DNA of 64,000 nucleotides from contig JASDDO010000001.1 of NCBI GenBank assembly GCA_030015575.1, positions 518,377,772 to 518,441,771 of the forward strand, given 5' to 3'. This DNA comes from Agapanthus africanus. Lineage: Eukaryota; Streptophyta; Magnoliopsida; Asparagales; Amaryllidaceae. Shown piece after piece: positions 11,442-26,400 of the stretch. Every line of letters begins with the position of its first letter. The first letter of the stretch is position 1. A model generated the notes under the pieces. The model was not told where the DNA came from, did not search any database, and worked only from the letters and a program-made list of their open reading frames with translations. The position numbers and the translations under genes are program-made.

Positions 11442-14400
11442 GTTGTACCTCAACTCCCAAGAAAGAATTTTGGTCGCAAAAATTGTGTCCGATTTGTCTT
11501 GACTATAAGGAAACATGTAAAGTCAAGTAAATGCCTCCTGCAAATGGATGCTTCATGGTCTATACACTCACGATATACCATTTTTGTTCATATGAGGTGA
11601 GAGTGTTTAATCCCGGATGCAATCTAGACCACAGGCCATATTGAAGCAATTGATACGAGCTGTCCTGAACGTAAAATTAGAAATTCTGAAATAATTTAAT
11701 TTCAGATTTTCACATAATACATTCAGACGTATGGCAAAATGCCAATATCTTTGTCTTCATAAGTCAGTGTTGCCCTCGATTGTGCTTGTCTTTATGAAAT
11801 TATTTTAGTGCTTATTATGATGCAGGATAGATCTAAAATCCACCATCAGACATGCTATCAGATTGTTTCTCTACTAGGTTCCCTCGCATTAATTAACGCT
11901 CAAAACTACTATAAAGCACTCAAATAAGAAAGCAACTGATCTCAAAGTTGAAGAAAAACTGCGTAGTCTTCAAGAATGTGATATGTAGAAGTACAACTCC
12001 AAGAAGCAAACTATAAAAATGGATAACTATGGAGTCTCCTGCTTCTTGTGCACTATAGACATTGTTAGCTTCTCACCGATTTCACTACAAGGATTGTCTT
12101 ATAGGCTCAAATCGGAAAGTCCTAACTCTCACTAGAATTTCCATAGTGTCCCACTGAAGGAAGAATTTCAAACGACTCAAAGAAATTTTATTCAATTCAA
12201 CCATCCAAAAATTCTCTAGGACCCAGTTGTGTAAACCTCACACCATTCGATTTTATCAGCCAGGAATCAGGGTCCAATAACCAAGACAGAAATAAACATC
12301 GAGAATAAATTAAAAGAGGAACTGATCTTATATTAAAAGTATGCCTTTCTATCTTGTTGTACTAAACATTAAACCTAAGCTAGCATGGAGTACAGAGAAT
12401 GAAAGGACTCAGACTGCATTTTTTGGTGGCACATGGATGTAGGGCTTTACTTCAAGTTATTGGTTGGCCAATATCTTTAAGAACTTTCATTTCAGAAATA
12501 GATGTCTTAGATGAAAAATCATGCCATCGGTCTAAGTCGGATATCAGGCATAAGCAGTCGGAGGCAACTTTTTGTGTGTCACATGTCCCTTTCTCAGACC
12601 ATCTCATTAATTGCCTTCGTGCTTTGCCTAAACTTTCCCACATGCGCGGAATGACACTGAAGTAGAGTAAGTTTTTTAAGTCAAAGGATTTTTTGATGCT
12701 TAGTCGGCAAGCTTTCTTGTTCGATACTAGATCAATTGCACCTTTTATTATTTTCTGACAGAGCAACTGAGGGATATTGGCGTTTAAAGTAACGTAGAGG
12801 TCGCCGATCATATAATGTGCAATGTAATACAGTTATGGTGAAAATTCTTAATTTACCAATGAGATTTATGTTAACATGGGGATTACTATTGCACCGTGTT
12901 AGCATCAAGCTATCATATTTTACTCGGTGCTATATTTTCTTGTTCAATAGTGGTTGATCATTTTCCATTTTTCCCCTTCTGGAGGAACATTTCATTGATC
13001 TGGTGGATCAATTTCAATAATTTTCTTCATTCAAATCATATATTCTACCTCATTTTAGCGTCACTGCTTCACATGTTACTTACGGTAATCTTCAGAAATT
13101 TAATGTTCTTACAACATGATCAATGCTGGATACCTGTAAGTTAAGGTAATCTTTAGAAATTTCTTCTTCTTACAACATGATCAATGATGGATACCTATAA
13201 GTTAGTAACCCTTTCTGATGAAATTTCTGTTTGAAACTATTTGTGATATTTCTCTTAATCTTTTATTTTATAATGTTTGCCATGTCTTGCATGATAGGAT
13301 GATGATGCCACCACTAGGATCCGAAAGGAAAAAAGTGATGCTCGAGAATTGAAATCCTTTTACCACAAGTATGTTCATATGATATGTATTCGCTATATTG
13401 ATGTATAAACAAATAATTTGCAGTACATGTTCAAGAATGCCCTTAAATCCTTATCGGATGCTAAAACCATATTCATTAATACTCAGTATCATTTTATGAA
13501 TTTGATTGGCCGCTCTAAATTCAATTCTTTGCAGGAAGAGGTTGACAAGTGCACATGAAATAACATTTGTTCTATCAGAAGTATTGAAAGCAGTTCTCTC
13601 TGGAGCTGGTCCTGAGGTTATTGACCTTCTTTTATCCTCTATAATCTTTTTGAGTTCTCAGAATCACAGACCAACTCTCAATTTTCTTTATCCGCAGGTC
13701 CTTGCTGGCGAGCATATTAAAGAGCGGTCAGGATCATATCAGTCATACAACATTCTTCCACTTGATCCTGGAGGTAGCACGAAAGCAATAATGCTCCTTC
13801 CAGAGGTTAAATACGATGTAGCAAGTTTTCAAGACATTTGCTTCCTCTAAATATTTACAGATCTAATACTCTAATTTTTTAAAATATAAGTTTGTTTATA
13901 GAAAATGCAAATACAGAAAATATAGTTTCTTATGGAAGAACTTTAAAGCTTGACAAGTAGAGTTGATGCTGTCTGTTAATTCCTCTTCAAATTTCCCTGC
14001 CGCCATCAATAAATAACCAAGAAACATGCACCTACATCTACTAATTGATTGAACTTACTGTAATGAAATACAGATCAAAGCTCCTGTTTCGGCTGTTCGC
14101 AATGTTAGAGGTTTGCCGTCATCAATAAATAACCAGGAAACATGCACCTACATTGATTTACTTGATTGGCTACAATGTTGGTTTGGGTTTCAGGTAAAGC
14201 ATTAGAAACTTTAAAGCATCAGAAGCTATCTGCTGCATATATCAGTTAAGGTCATTAGTTTTTTTACGCAAGCAATTCTGTCAATTATGAAGCAATTTGA
14301 CGCTTTTACCTTTTCTCTTTATTCTCACTGTACATAGCATAATTTGATGATCTAGAGATGATAGAGTTTATGTATTATCTTTCCAGAAAGGGAATGTAGC

Positions 14401-17400
14401 TAATCAACGGGAGCATCTCATTTTGTTGCTTGCTAACATGCATGTTAGACAGAATCCTAAGCCTGCATCAGTGTCCAAGGTTCCACCTGTAGAACTTTAT
14501 TTTGAGAAAATAACTTTACAACTTATGTTACTCAAACACAACTATTTATTCTGTTGTAAATCTGAAAGTTATGTTTATTATCAGCTTGATGATAGAGCGG
14601 TCGATGAACTTATGATGAAAATTTTCAGAAACTATAAGAACTGGTGCAAATTTCTGGGCCGGAAAAGCAATCTTGTGTAAGTTTCTATCTACTGTACCCT
14701 ATGTGCTTGATTTTGAATGGGCTGAGAAGGGCTTTATAATGACACAATATATTCTTATACAAATCATCACATACTTCAAGCAGGCTATTTGAAGTTTGAA
14801 CTTTATAGTAATTGTGTCTGTTGCGTCTGCAGGTTGCCATATGTGAAACAACAAGTACAACAATACAAAATTTTATATATTGCTCTTTATCTTCTTATCT
14901 GGGGGGAGGCTTCAAACTTGCGGCTCATGCCTGAGTGTTTGTGCTACATATTTCATCATGTAAGCTGCAACCTTTTCTTAGTTTGGTTTCTGATTCTTGT
15001 TTGTTTGTCATCTTATATCAGTTGATACATTATATCGAGGCAGGAATTTCTTCATTATCCTAGCTTTATATTTCCCAGTTTCCTATTGCTGAGCCCCACA
15101 TATAGCATGCACTAATCCTAACTACCCCTAGTTTTCATAATTGTATTATTCTTTTGGAAATAAAGGCTGCAAACACATTTTCTGAGGATTTCTTAATTTT
15201 CTTCAGAATTTCCCCTTTATAATAATATAAAAAAATTATTTTGTCAGATGGCATATGAGTTATATGGAGTGCTGTTCAGCGCTGTGAGCTTAAATACTGG
15301 AGAAAAAGTTGTGCCGGCGTATGGAGGTGGATCTGAATCTTTTCTAGAGAATGTAGTCACCCCTATATACAGGGTCATATATGAGGTGCTTTAATATCAC
15401 TGGACAGTTCATTAACTATAAGCCTCAATACATTTTAATGGTATTAATGTTATTATTATTCTATTATTCAAGGAAGCTCGGAAAAACAAAGATGGGACTG
15501 CTGACCATTCTACGTGGAGAAATTATGATGATCTAAATGAGTTTTTCTGGTTTGCAACATTAATATCTTCTTATTTTTTGGGGCATATATGCTGAAGTTT
15601 GAATTCCTTTCAATCTATTATAATTTTCATAAACATATGTAGGTCTATTCATTGTTTTAAGCTTGGTTGGCCCATGCGCCTGGACCATGACTTTTTTTGT
15701 ACGTCATCTCCAAAAGATCAGACAAGTAATTCTCAGGTTTGGCAAAATGAGGTCCTTTGCATATGCAATTCGCTTCAACAATTTCTGTTGTCAATTGATA
15801 ATGTAATTAATCTTCTCTTTTCCAACTGGCACTGTGGTAAAACTTCTTGCTATTCTTGTTATCGAGCAAGAGGTCTGGGTTCAAATCCCGATTGCATCAT
15901 CTATGGTCTATTTAAAAAATTTCCCTTTTTGTACAATTTTCAAGTTTTATATCTAATCATAGTTCACATGAGGGAGTGTTAAACTGTAATTGATCAGAAG
16001 TTTAGTGCTATTTGGTTGATATCTTCTACAACATGACCCCGTTAAGATGCCAACGTAATACTCAAGAGCAGAATTCATACTGTCAAAGTTCATAGTAGAT
16101 CTACACAATAAACTCTTGCATGACCATAGCACTAAATAAATTTTAGCATGTATATAAATAAAAATAGTATATGGATACTTGCAGATTTACCTATGAAAGA
16201 GAATACCAGGGATATAAATAGGATATCATATTCAGTTTGAAAAAGAAATTATGATTAATATTGCTAGAGATTATGTATAACTATATAATTATATTGGTTT
16301 CACATATATGTATACTATATAGACGTGTACATGTAAAGACCAACTCAATATCTGTATACATGAGATCCAACGGTTGTTAGATCATCCTGCTCTTAGAACA
16401 TTTCAGATTACCACATGCAAGCAGTATTCTTTGAAACAATTAGAAAGAATTTTATGAAGCATATGCATGAGCAAATGTTAGAATATCAGTATTTTGATAT
16501 ATGTATATACTAGTAGGGCACCCACGCAATGCACGGGTACAAAGTCCAAAGTCAAGAAAAAATCATATTAATTAAAAAATTTATTGTTATATGATTTGTA
16601 AGTCTCATATTTATGGACTTCATATGCCGGGACAGAGCCACTATTTTAACCTTGGGGGGATGGGATAAACTATAAAGATACTTAAAATTGCTAATTAGAA
16701 AAATATAATAATACTTGAAGAGGCTTGTATTCTCTATTTAAGATAAAAATGTCTTACACGCATTTGTAAAGTTTCTTTTTTTAATACTATTTTTGTAAAG
16801 TTGAGTTACAATAATACTTAGATATTGAGACGTATATCTTCTATCGAAATTATAAAATTGAACCAAAGATATCTTAAAACAAATATCCATATTACTTCAG
16901 ACCCTTATTATAAGCCACGTATTACCAGTGATTGAGGTTGAAAGAAAAAGAAGCATTTTGAAGCCAGAAATAAAAAGTATTTCATACGTAATCAAAGAAG
17001 AAGAAGATCTAAGATTAGAGAAACAATTTTAGTCAAACAAGTTGTAATATTAATTATTCTATACACCTTTTCATTTATTCATACTCGTTTATTATGAATA
17101 GAAAGAAAAATTCAGATATTTTTATAATAATGTTGATAGACATTTCTTTTTATAAAGATTTTAAATAGATTTGGGTTGTTAATAAAGATTTCATATATCA
17201 AAAATATGAAAAGTTGCAACTGAAAATTGATTGATATATATAGCAATAATACTAATGGGTAGATAATTAAGGCACATATAGTGGTATTTATGAGCCAATT
17301 AAGATTCTTTAACTGTTGTTGGATTTTATTTACAACAAGCGCTGAAATTTTAATAAAAGGACGCAGAATTTTAATGGTGGACGGTCGCCCCAACATGCCC

Positions 17401-20400
17401 CTTAACTCCGTCCATGCTCGTATGTAAAAAAAAATATAGGATTAACCTGCAAATAATTCTACATTTTTCTTCAGCTTTTCAATATTTTCTTTGCTAAAAT
17501 TCTCAAAATTTTCTTCTTTTTTTGGTGTTTCAATATTTTGTTTGTTAGCTTAGGAAAATCACAAAATGTATAAAAATCCCCAAATTTTTTATTTTCTTCA
17601 AATTTCAACATTTTGCATGCTATAAATATGGAGAAATTTTAAAAATCTCAAAATTTCTGTTTTTTGGGTTTTCCAATATTTTACTTGCTATAGCACAAGA
17701 AAATCAAGAAATTCTATAAATAAAATATTTTTTGTTTTCTTCAGTTTTTTAATATTTTCCATGATATAGCCACGAATACGTAAATTTCTCAAAATCTTAA
17801 TTTTTTGTCTTCTTTTTTCAATATTATGCATACTATAACACACAAAATCATGAAATTTTCAAAAATCTTAATTTTTTTTTGTTTTCTTTGGTTTTTAAAT
17901 ATTTTGCATGCTTATAACACATGATAGCCGTGAAATTTACAAAAATCCCATAATTATTTGTTTTATTCAATTTACAATATTTTGCACGCTATCACACGAA
18001 AATTGCGTAATTTTCAAAAATCTCAAACTTTTTTGTTTTGTTTGGTTTTTCAATATTTTGCTTGCTAAAGTATGCGAAAATCGCGAAATTTTTAAAAATC
18101 TCAAAAAAAATTTATGCTCTTTGATTTTTAATATTTTACCTACTGTAGCACACGAAAATCGTGATATTTTTAAAAATCCTAAAATATTCCGTTTCCTTCA
18201 AATTTTCAACATTTTACATGCAAATATTTTAAAATTCAATAAGTTTCAATTTTATTCAAATTTTCAATATAAATGCATAGCATATGTAAATCTCGAAATT
18301 TAAAAAAATCTTATTATTTTTTGTTTTATTCGGTTTTTTAATATTTTGATTGTTATAGCGCAAAAGATCGTGGACTTTTCAAAAATATCAAAAAATCCTG
18401 CTCTGTTTTTTAATATTTTGCTTTTATAGCACACAAAGATCGCTAAATTCTAAAATATCTCAAAGTTTTCTTGTTTCTTCGGTTTTCTATTATCTTGCTT
18501 ACTATATATAGAGCATGAAAATTGCAATGTTTTTGAAAATCCGATTTTTTTTGTTTTATTTGGACTTTTCAATATTTTGCTTGTAACAAATGAAAATCAC
18601 AAAATTTCCAGAATTCTAAAAAAATTTATGTTTTCTTCACTTTTGTAACATTTTGCATGATAAAGCACCATGAAAATCATAAAATTTTCAAAAATAAAAA
18701 ATGTTTTATTTTCCTTTTTCATTATTTTGCAGGCTAGCACACGAAATTCATGAAATTTCAAAAATCTTAGAATTTTCTGTTTTCTTCGTTTTGCCAATAA
18801 TATCTTACGTGCTCATACTTTTGGAGAACTTTCGGGTATTAAGGAGACAAACACCTATGTGAAGTAAAATGATAAAAAAATCATTGATTGCCAGTAAGAA
18901 CTAAGAACTTAACAGAACAAAGAAATCTAGTTTGAGTGACTTTGATTCCGGGTGATTGAGAATCCCGGCAACACACGAAAATCATGAAATTTTAAAAAGT
19001 CCCAATTTTTTTTGTTTTCTTCAAATTTCCAATATTTTTGCATGCTATAGCATATGAAATCGTGTAATTTTCGAAAATCGCTAATTTTTCTGTTTTCTTT
19101 GGTTTTCAATATTCTGCCTATTAAATCATACGAAAGTCTAAAAATCTTCAAAAATCTTAAAAATCTTTTGTTTCCTCGAGTTTTCAATATTATTTGTTTG
19201 TTATACACGAAAAGCATGAAATTTCCAGAAGTCTCAATATTTTTTGTTTTTCCATTTTTCTTATATTTTATATGCTATAGCACAGGAAAGCCACAATTTT
19301 TTTTTTCAAAAATCTCAATTTTTTCGTTTTCTTCTGTTTTTCATTATTATGCATATAGCACACAAAAATCAAGAAATTTTCAAAAATCTCAAATTTTTGT
19401 TTCCTTCATAATTTAATATCTTACATGCTGCACGTGTAAATAGCAATGTTTTCAAAAATGTCCAAGTTTTCTGTTTTCTTTGGGTTTTCTATATTTATTT
19501 TGCAATGCCATACGAAAATTGCAAATATTCAACTCTAAATTTTTTCTTGGTTTTCAATTTTGCATGATACAACACATAAAAATCATGAAATTTTAAAGTT
19601 TTTTTCAGTAAAACCTAAGCAGTGAGAAAAAATAGAAAGAGATTTTAAAGAAGGGGCCGATTGAAATTTTGCTACTGTATAAGCCTAGCTATACGGGGAA
19701 AAAGACTGATAAATAGGAAGCCAATAAAAAAATTTCCATGACCCAAATGTAGTAAAAGAATTAAAGAGGGGCTAGTTAACAAATTTACAACTAAAGTCCA
19801 AGCTAGATAATTTGTATAGCTTTATCCATTATACACACACACGCAGAGGAGTTGATCTAAATGGTCATGTTAGTAATGTGGCAATGTTTATGAGAGGCGC
19901 ATGGATGATCTCGTGGCTATGTGATGAAATGAGGGACATGATTTTATAATTTGTATTGCTATGAATCTGTCAATTTAACCAAGGAGACAGCCCTTAATAG
20001 AGTAGAATGTAAGAGAATGATTCATATAGTTGACCCCAAAAATTTAGGATGAAGGCCTGTTGTTGTATTGCTATGAATCAGCATGTTTCATAAAGAGGGA
20101 TTAAATGTAGTATCTTCTACAAGCAGATCAAACCAGGCCACACAGATCTGTTGGAGGATCAAAAGGTCAAGTACAGGGAGATTAAAATTTAATCTAGGAG
20201 AGAATTTGATTGTGTAGCATTAGTTGATAGCGTAATAAATTTTTAGTAAGAAAAGGAGTGAAACATTAGGATAGATAGGAGACTAGATTGTTGATCTTGA
20301 AAAATTGGAACATGACAGTTTTTAAGGATATAACAATCATAAAAGAAAAATGTCGGGAAGAAGACACTAATATTATTATAGAATCACCAAAAAAATTCTA

Positions 20401-23400
20401 GTAGCAACAAGATATATTGTCGAAATATCTTTTTACTGAACATGTTACTCATTATTTATTGTATCTTATGCAATCAATAAAAATTTAACTATTATACCTA
20501 TTTATGTGAGATTGTTTATTTCACGGGTCCATTCATTTTTAAAAATCAATGCTATCTTAGTATGCAAATTTTCATAAGAAAATAATTAAATATCATAAAT
20601 AATAAAGATACTGCTATAATTCTCCTAATAATTTTCTATAGTCTAGCAATAGAGAAACTTATATATTTTGACCTGAAACTGACCAATCTATTGAAATTGA
20701 CGCTCAAACTAGCAGGCTGATAATGCTGTACCGATACAGAAACTTCATACTTGGGAAGAAGTTTTTACATCTGTGATGCTACTTTTAAGGTTCATGCTGT
20801 AAAGTCCTGAGTTAGAATATTGTGTGGCAGGACTCTTCATTCTACATATTATGTCTCTGAGAACTCATGTTTGACATTATGGTTCCTTGAGTTTCCACTT
20901 CGCACTACTCGCATATTGCAACAATTATAGTGATATCTATATTGGTAGTTTTTTCTACACCATGGGCATATAGAATACATCAGCAACCTCTTCTTAACAT
21001 GGTTGCATTACCATGACAGTCTAACTGCATCGTATCTCTGTCCTAATTATGCATTATGGTCATGAATAATAGTGTCTCTCCTCGACTACATTGAAAGGTT
21101 TATCTCTAGCTTATAGGTTTTTCTTTCTTCTTTGGGTAGGGCTGGTGTCTGTTTTTTCATTTTTCATTTTGTTTGGGGTTCAGGGGTGGGGTTTTTTGGG
21201 TGGTGGGTGGTGGTGGTGGTTAGTACTGGTTTATATTCACCATGGTATACTAGAGCGCCTTCGCTGATTTTTTTTTTGACTCAAGCAATTTTCCACAACT
21301 GAAATTAATTCTTGACAGGCTAATAGATAACGAACACATACATGGTATCCATTGCATTATTTATGCATTTTAAATAAAATTTTGACATTGTTCTCACCAT
21401 AAGTCACTTGTGTGTCAGAATATTGTCCGCATCAGTGGAAATCATGTGCAGTGTGACAAGTTCTTTATGCTCTCATATTTATTCCCTAACCTTTGTTACA
21501 GACACCCCCCCCCCCCCCCAGTAAACAATTCCATATTTATTAGAAAGAAAAATCTATGCTTGTTGGTTGGACCGACATCAAAATGGGAACATCATTGAAG
21601 TAGTACTTGCTTTATATCTGTTCACCAATCTAGTTTATCCACATACTGACACATGAATTCTAGCTATATGTTCTAAGTTACAACTTCTGAGTTATATTCT
21701 TTGACTTATTCTTTCCTCTGGCATTTTGAGGTGATATTCAGGCAACCTCAAGTGAGGTTTCTCAGAAGAAATGGCTTGGGAAGACAAATTTTGTAGAAAA
21801 ACGGTCTTTTTGGCATATTTTTAGAAGCTTTGATAGAATGTGGACGTTTCTTCTATTAGCCCTCCAGGTCTAGTCCACTTGTTTAAATAAATGAATCTTC
21901 CACTCTTGCTTTTGGTATTTGAAGAGTAGTGATGTGAATATGTTTTCTTTTTTCAGGCAATGATAATTATAGGTTGGCATGGGCTGGAAAAGCCTCTTCA
22001 AGTATTTGACCCAATAGTTTTCAACGATATTATTACCATCTTTATAACGAATGCAGTTCTTAGGCTCACACAAGGTTTGATACATCATTTGCTTTAATCT
22101 TCTATTGATTCAACAAAAACTCTTCCATCAGAAAATTGTTGTTTTACTTATTTCATCTCTCTAGACATATATAAATGTATTAGTTTTTTTTTCCTCTCAG
22201 TAAAGAATGGATGCAGAGAAGCTATGGTTTGAGGTCAACAATAGTAGACTACATGTTTTGGCTTTCTTTCTTTTTACTGTTGGTATACGTTGTGTTAGGA
22301 AGTGTTGAAATTTGAATAACTTGGAGGGACCTGCGGAAAAAAACTATAGGTACATGGAATAGATGCCACCCTATCCATAAATGATTGCCATCATGAAGTG
22401 AGTGGTAGTACTAGTGCTTTCACTGAGTCTATATTCATACTGATGTTGCCATGTGCTTGTATCGAATTTTGCATCCTAGGCTCCTAGCTGATGTATTAAG
22501 AATTAAAGGGCTAACTAGAGAGATGATATGAACATGCAATCACCCTGGAATGTGTGGATTGACTGAATGATGGTGCATTGGTTCTTATGCTCTTTACTGT
22601 ACTTTCATTTCAACCCCTACATTCCTAGTGCTAGCTTGACGTTCTCTCGGAAAACCTTGAAGAAAAAACTCTTCATTCATCACTTCTTTTGTTATTATAT
22701 GATTACCACTATTCTTCTTATTATTGTTATTGTTACTATTTTTTTCGGGTGTTGGTGATTGGTTGGTTAGGAGGACAAGCTATACATGAGTGGACATTTT
22801 TTTGTAAATTAACGAATTAAAAGAAATTAGCAAAATGGTGTTGGAATTTTTTTTATAGAAATATGGTGTTGGCGGGGCGATCAGGAGGAATTTGGTGGAT
22901 TTAACTAAAACTGCGCTTTTAAAGCGTGGTTTTCAAAACCCTCGCTCGTCTCATTCCTCCGCTACTGGGTCCTCATCCCTCGATCCTCCCTTCGCACCTT
23001 CTCCCTCCTCACCCTCGCCCTCGTCCCCCTCTCCTTCGCGCCCTCGCCCACTCCCTCCTCACCCACCTTCTCCTCCTGCGAGCTCCTCCTTTTCCTCTAC
23101 CAGGTCCCTTATCTCGCCCTCCTCTTCGTCCTCTCCCTCCCTCTACACCGACAAGCCCGTCTCCTTCTCTGCCTCCCTCTCCTCCGTCCGATCCATCTTC
23201 CCTCGCCTCTTCATCACCTTCGTCTTCCTCCTCATCCTCGCCTACAACCTCGCCTTCGGCCTTTCCCTCCTTGCTCTCCTCATCTCCTTCGGTGCCGACT
23301 CCTTCATCTTCGTCTTCGCGATCATTGGCCTTGTCGGCTTCTTCTCATCGCGCACGTCTTCATCTCCGTCGTCTGGCACTTTGCAAGCGTAGTCTCGGTG

Positions 23401-26400
23401 CTGGTTTTGAGCAACTGAAAACCACACTTTAAAAGTGTGGTTTTAGTTATATCCCATTAATCGGTCCTAATCACCCCACCGTCACCGAATTGCTAAATAT
23501 TTTTTTCCAACACCATTTTGCTAATTTTAAAAAAAAAATCTTTTATTCCCAAAAATTGTCCATACATGAGTAGGTCAATTCCTGGAAGGTTAAGCTATAA
23601 TATTCATTTAGCAGAACCGTGATTTGTTTACTAGCACAGCTAATTATTACCTCCTTAGATTTCTACTCCCATACATTTTTATGTACACATCGTTTTGGCT
23701 AATTATTAATCTTTTCGTGTTCTGGGGTTTCTATCAGTTTTGTGTTTTTTATATTTGTAAATGTTGTGCAGAAGTATATTATGATCTTACTAATATGAAA
23801 TCATCAATGGTTTCATCAATGTTTTGCAGTGATTCTTGACATTGCTTTCACATGGAAAGCAAGGCACACGATGGACTTCTATCAAAAACTAAGATTTGCA
23901 TTGAAGTTTTTCACTGCTGCATTTTGGTGTATTGCCCTCCCGTCTTCTTATGCAACCTCTCAATCAAATTCTGCTTGTTCAACTGCACAACCTGAGAGTA
24001 GTAACCTGGACGAGTTTTGCTTGTCAACATATATGATAGTAGTTGCAATTTACCTAATCACTAATATCATTGGTATCATATTTTTTCTTGTCCCTGCGGC
24101 TAACAGCTTTATTGAGACTTCAAATTGGCGAGTTTGCAACATTCTATCATGGTGGGCCCAGGTACTGAATTTTGATTTATAACTATCATGCCAGTGTATT
24201 CTTAATTATTTGATTTGGTGTACAAGTATCTTAATTCAAAAAAACAGGTAGTGCTTGACAATACAACATATGTGGGCAAGCTGGTGGCATTAACATATAT
24301 TGTGTAGAGCCTGTGCTTGGTGCATTTGGAGAATCCAAAAAGTTAATTTGGTCTCTCCTTATTAGCAAACTTGGATCCTATAGCATGGATGACCAAGAAG
24401 CTAATAGTTGGTCAATATACTCTTGATTTTTTCTCTGACACAATTATACTGTCGTTATATGCCCTTAGAAATATCCTATATTTGAACTTCACCTCAGTTA
24501 AGATTTATGTTAATGAACTTAAAATCACCTGGATGTTGTTCAGCCGCAATTGTATGTCGGGAGAGGCATGCAAGAAAGCCTGGTGTCTCTTCTAAAGTAA
24601 ATTCTCTCAACTTCAGCGATATCATTTTGATCACATTCTTCACCTCTACTGACATCCTTTCCCTTGCTGAAAATAACTCAGGTATACAGTATTCTGGGCA
24701 ATTCTGCTGCCAAGCAAATTCTTATTCAGTTATCATTTCGAGGTAATTAATTGATTCTTTCGAGGGCCATCAGATTTATGTGCAATAGTTCTTCCTTCAA
24801 AATATTAGATTTGAATCTAGATAATGTCATGAAATGCACACAATATAGGCATGAGATGTCTGAGCAGTAGTACCTCAAGCAAATTCACAAATAAGGCCCT
24901 GTTTGGGTATGGAGTGAGGAAAACCGGAGTTAACCAGAGTTTATTTTTTAAATGGAGGTAGAGGGGATGCAAACTCTATATTTCAAATCCCTATCTCCAC
25001 TTAAAAGTTTAACTTTAATGGGGTGTTTGCCTTTAGAGTTATCTAAACCCGAATATTTTGTTTTTGAATTACCTAGCTCCAAAATGAGTGTCGTCTTCTC
25101 ATTTTTTTTGGAGCTTAGAAAACTTTGGTTGGTTTGGAGTTTAGAAACCCCGGTTATCTTAACTTTGGAGCTTATATAACAATGAAAGCCCGACATGGCA
25201 TAATTAGGATTTTTGAGTTAAGTTTAGATCACTTTACGAACTCCGGTTATCCTAACTTGACTCCAAAGTCCAAAGCCAAACAGGCCCTAATATTTCCTGA
25301 TGGTAGTAATCACAAGTTTTCCATACTATTTATCAGGAAGTTTGATGTTTGCTCTTTTCATTTTGCAGATAAAGCCACTTGTAGAACCCACAAAGCAGAT
25401 AATGAAAGTTAATGTGAATGCTTATGATTGGCATGAGCTATTTCCACATGGTAACTTTATCATTTCATGAGTACCTATACATTCTGGTAAATTAACTAGT
25501 TCATTTTTAGTTCCTAACGTCATCTTCTGCAGTCAGGAGCAACGCTGGTGCAATTCTCGCCCTGTGGACCCCGATTATTCTTGTGAGGATGGCTGTTCTG
25601 CACTTGAGTGAATTTCATACATGAAGTACTTTGAATCTTCCCTATACAGATTGTTGTCCTGTATGAATGTGTTTTTTTGATGTTCGATAGGTCTATTTCA
25701 TGGACACACAGATATGGTATTCAATTTTCTGTACAATTTTTGGTGGAGTATATGGCATTGTTCATCATCTTGGAGAGGTAGCCTTGCATCTCCTTTTTCC
25801 CCTGCAAAACTACATATTTAAGTTGAAGGTTTGGGGTTTTACTTGTATTAAGGAGGTCAGAATTATATTTCTTGGGTTTCTTTACTTGATTTCTTATCAG
25901 ATTCGTACAATGGGAATGGTGCGGAGTCGATTCCACTCCTTGCCATCTGTGTTCCGTGATTCTCTACTTGCTCGCTCCCCGAAGAGAGAAAAAGAAAGGA
26001 ACTTGAAAAACTTTTTACGCAGCAAAATTTTTAAGGTAACTAATAAGGTTTTCCATCCTGCATACACCACAAAGGTTTTTCCGTCTACACCCCATGCTGA
26101 ATGTCTTTTATATTGTCTTCTTCAGAATCCAGAAATTGGAGAGAATGATCTTACTAAGTTTGCTCTAGTGTGGAATCAAATTATCAGTAGTTTTCACTTG
26201 GAGGACTTAATAAGTAACAGGTAGTAATTATTTCTTTTTGGAATACAAAATCATTAGTAACAAAAGAATAATTGTTTCTATTTTTCGTGCCAATAGGGAA
26301 ATGGATTTACTGATTATGCCACTGCCATCACCATCAAACTACAGTAGCAGCAAAGCTAAATGGCCTTTGTTCCTTCTTGCCACCAAGGTAAATCCTTTCA

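Larger units (their letters stand above)
15737..21741 (+). other. Intron 12, 6 kb, the largest in the gene
   Basis: Between the exon 12 donor and the exon 13 acceptor. It contains a SINE-like piece (about 15825-15925), a short sequence ACCCACGCAATGCACGGGT at 16521 of the kind often seen at plant transposon ends, the tandem array at 17457-19605, and a C-run at 21506-21520. 19.6-21.5 kb shows nothing recognisable. Confidence 0.7.

Noticed and set aside
11440-11660. Possible reverse-oriented SINE or LINE piece in intron 2
   Set aside because: Only a short GTTTAATCCCGG-like word; no box pair or tail.
17908-19416. Repeated open frames with IFKNLK-type peptides
   Set aside because: They follow the 70-80 bp tandem repeat and switch strands and frames; no start or splice signals.
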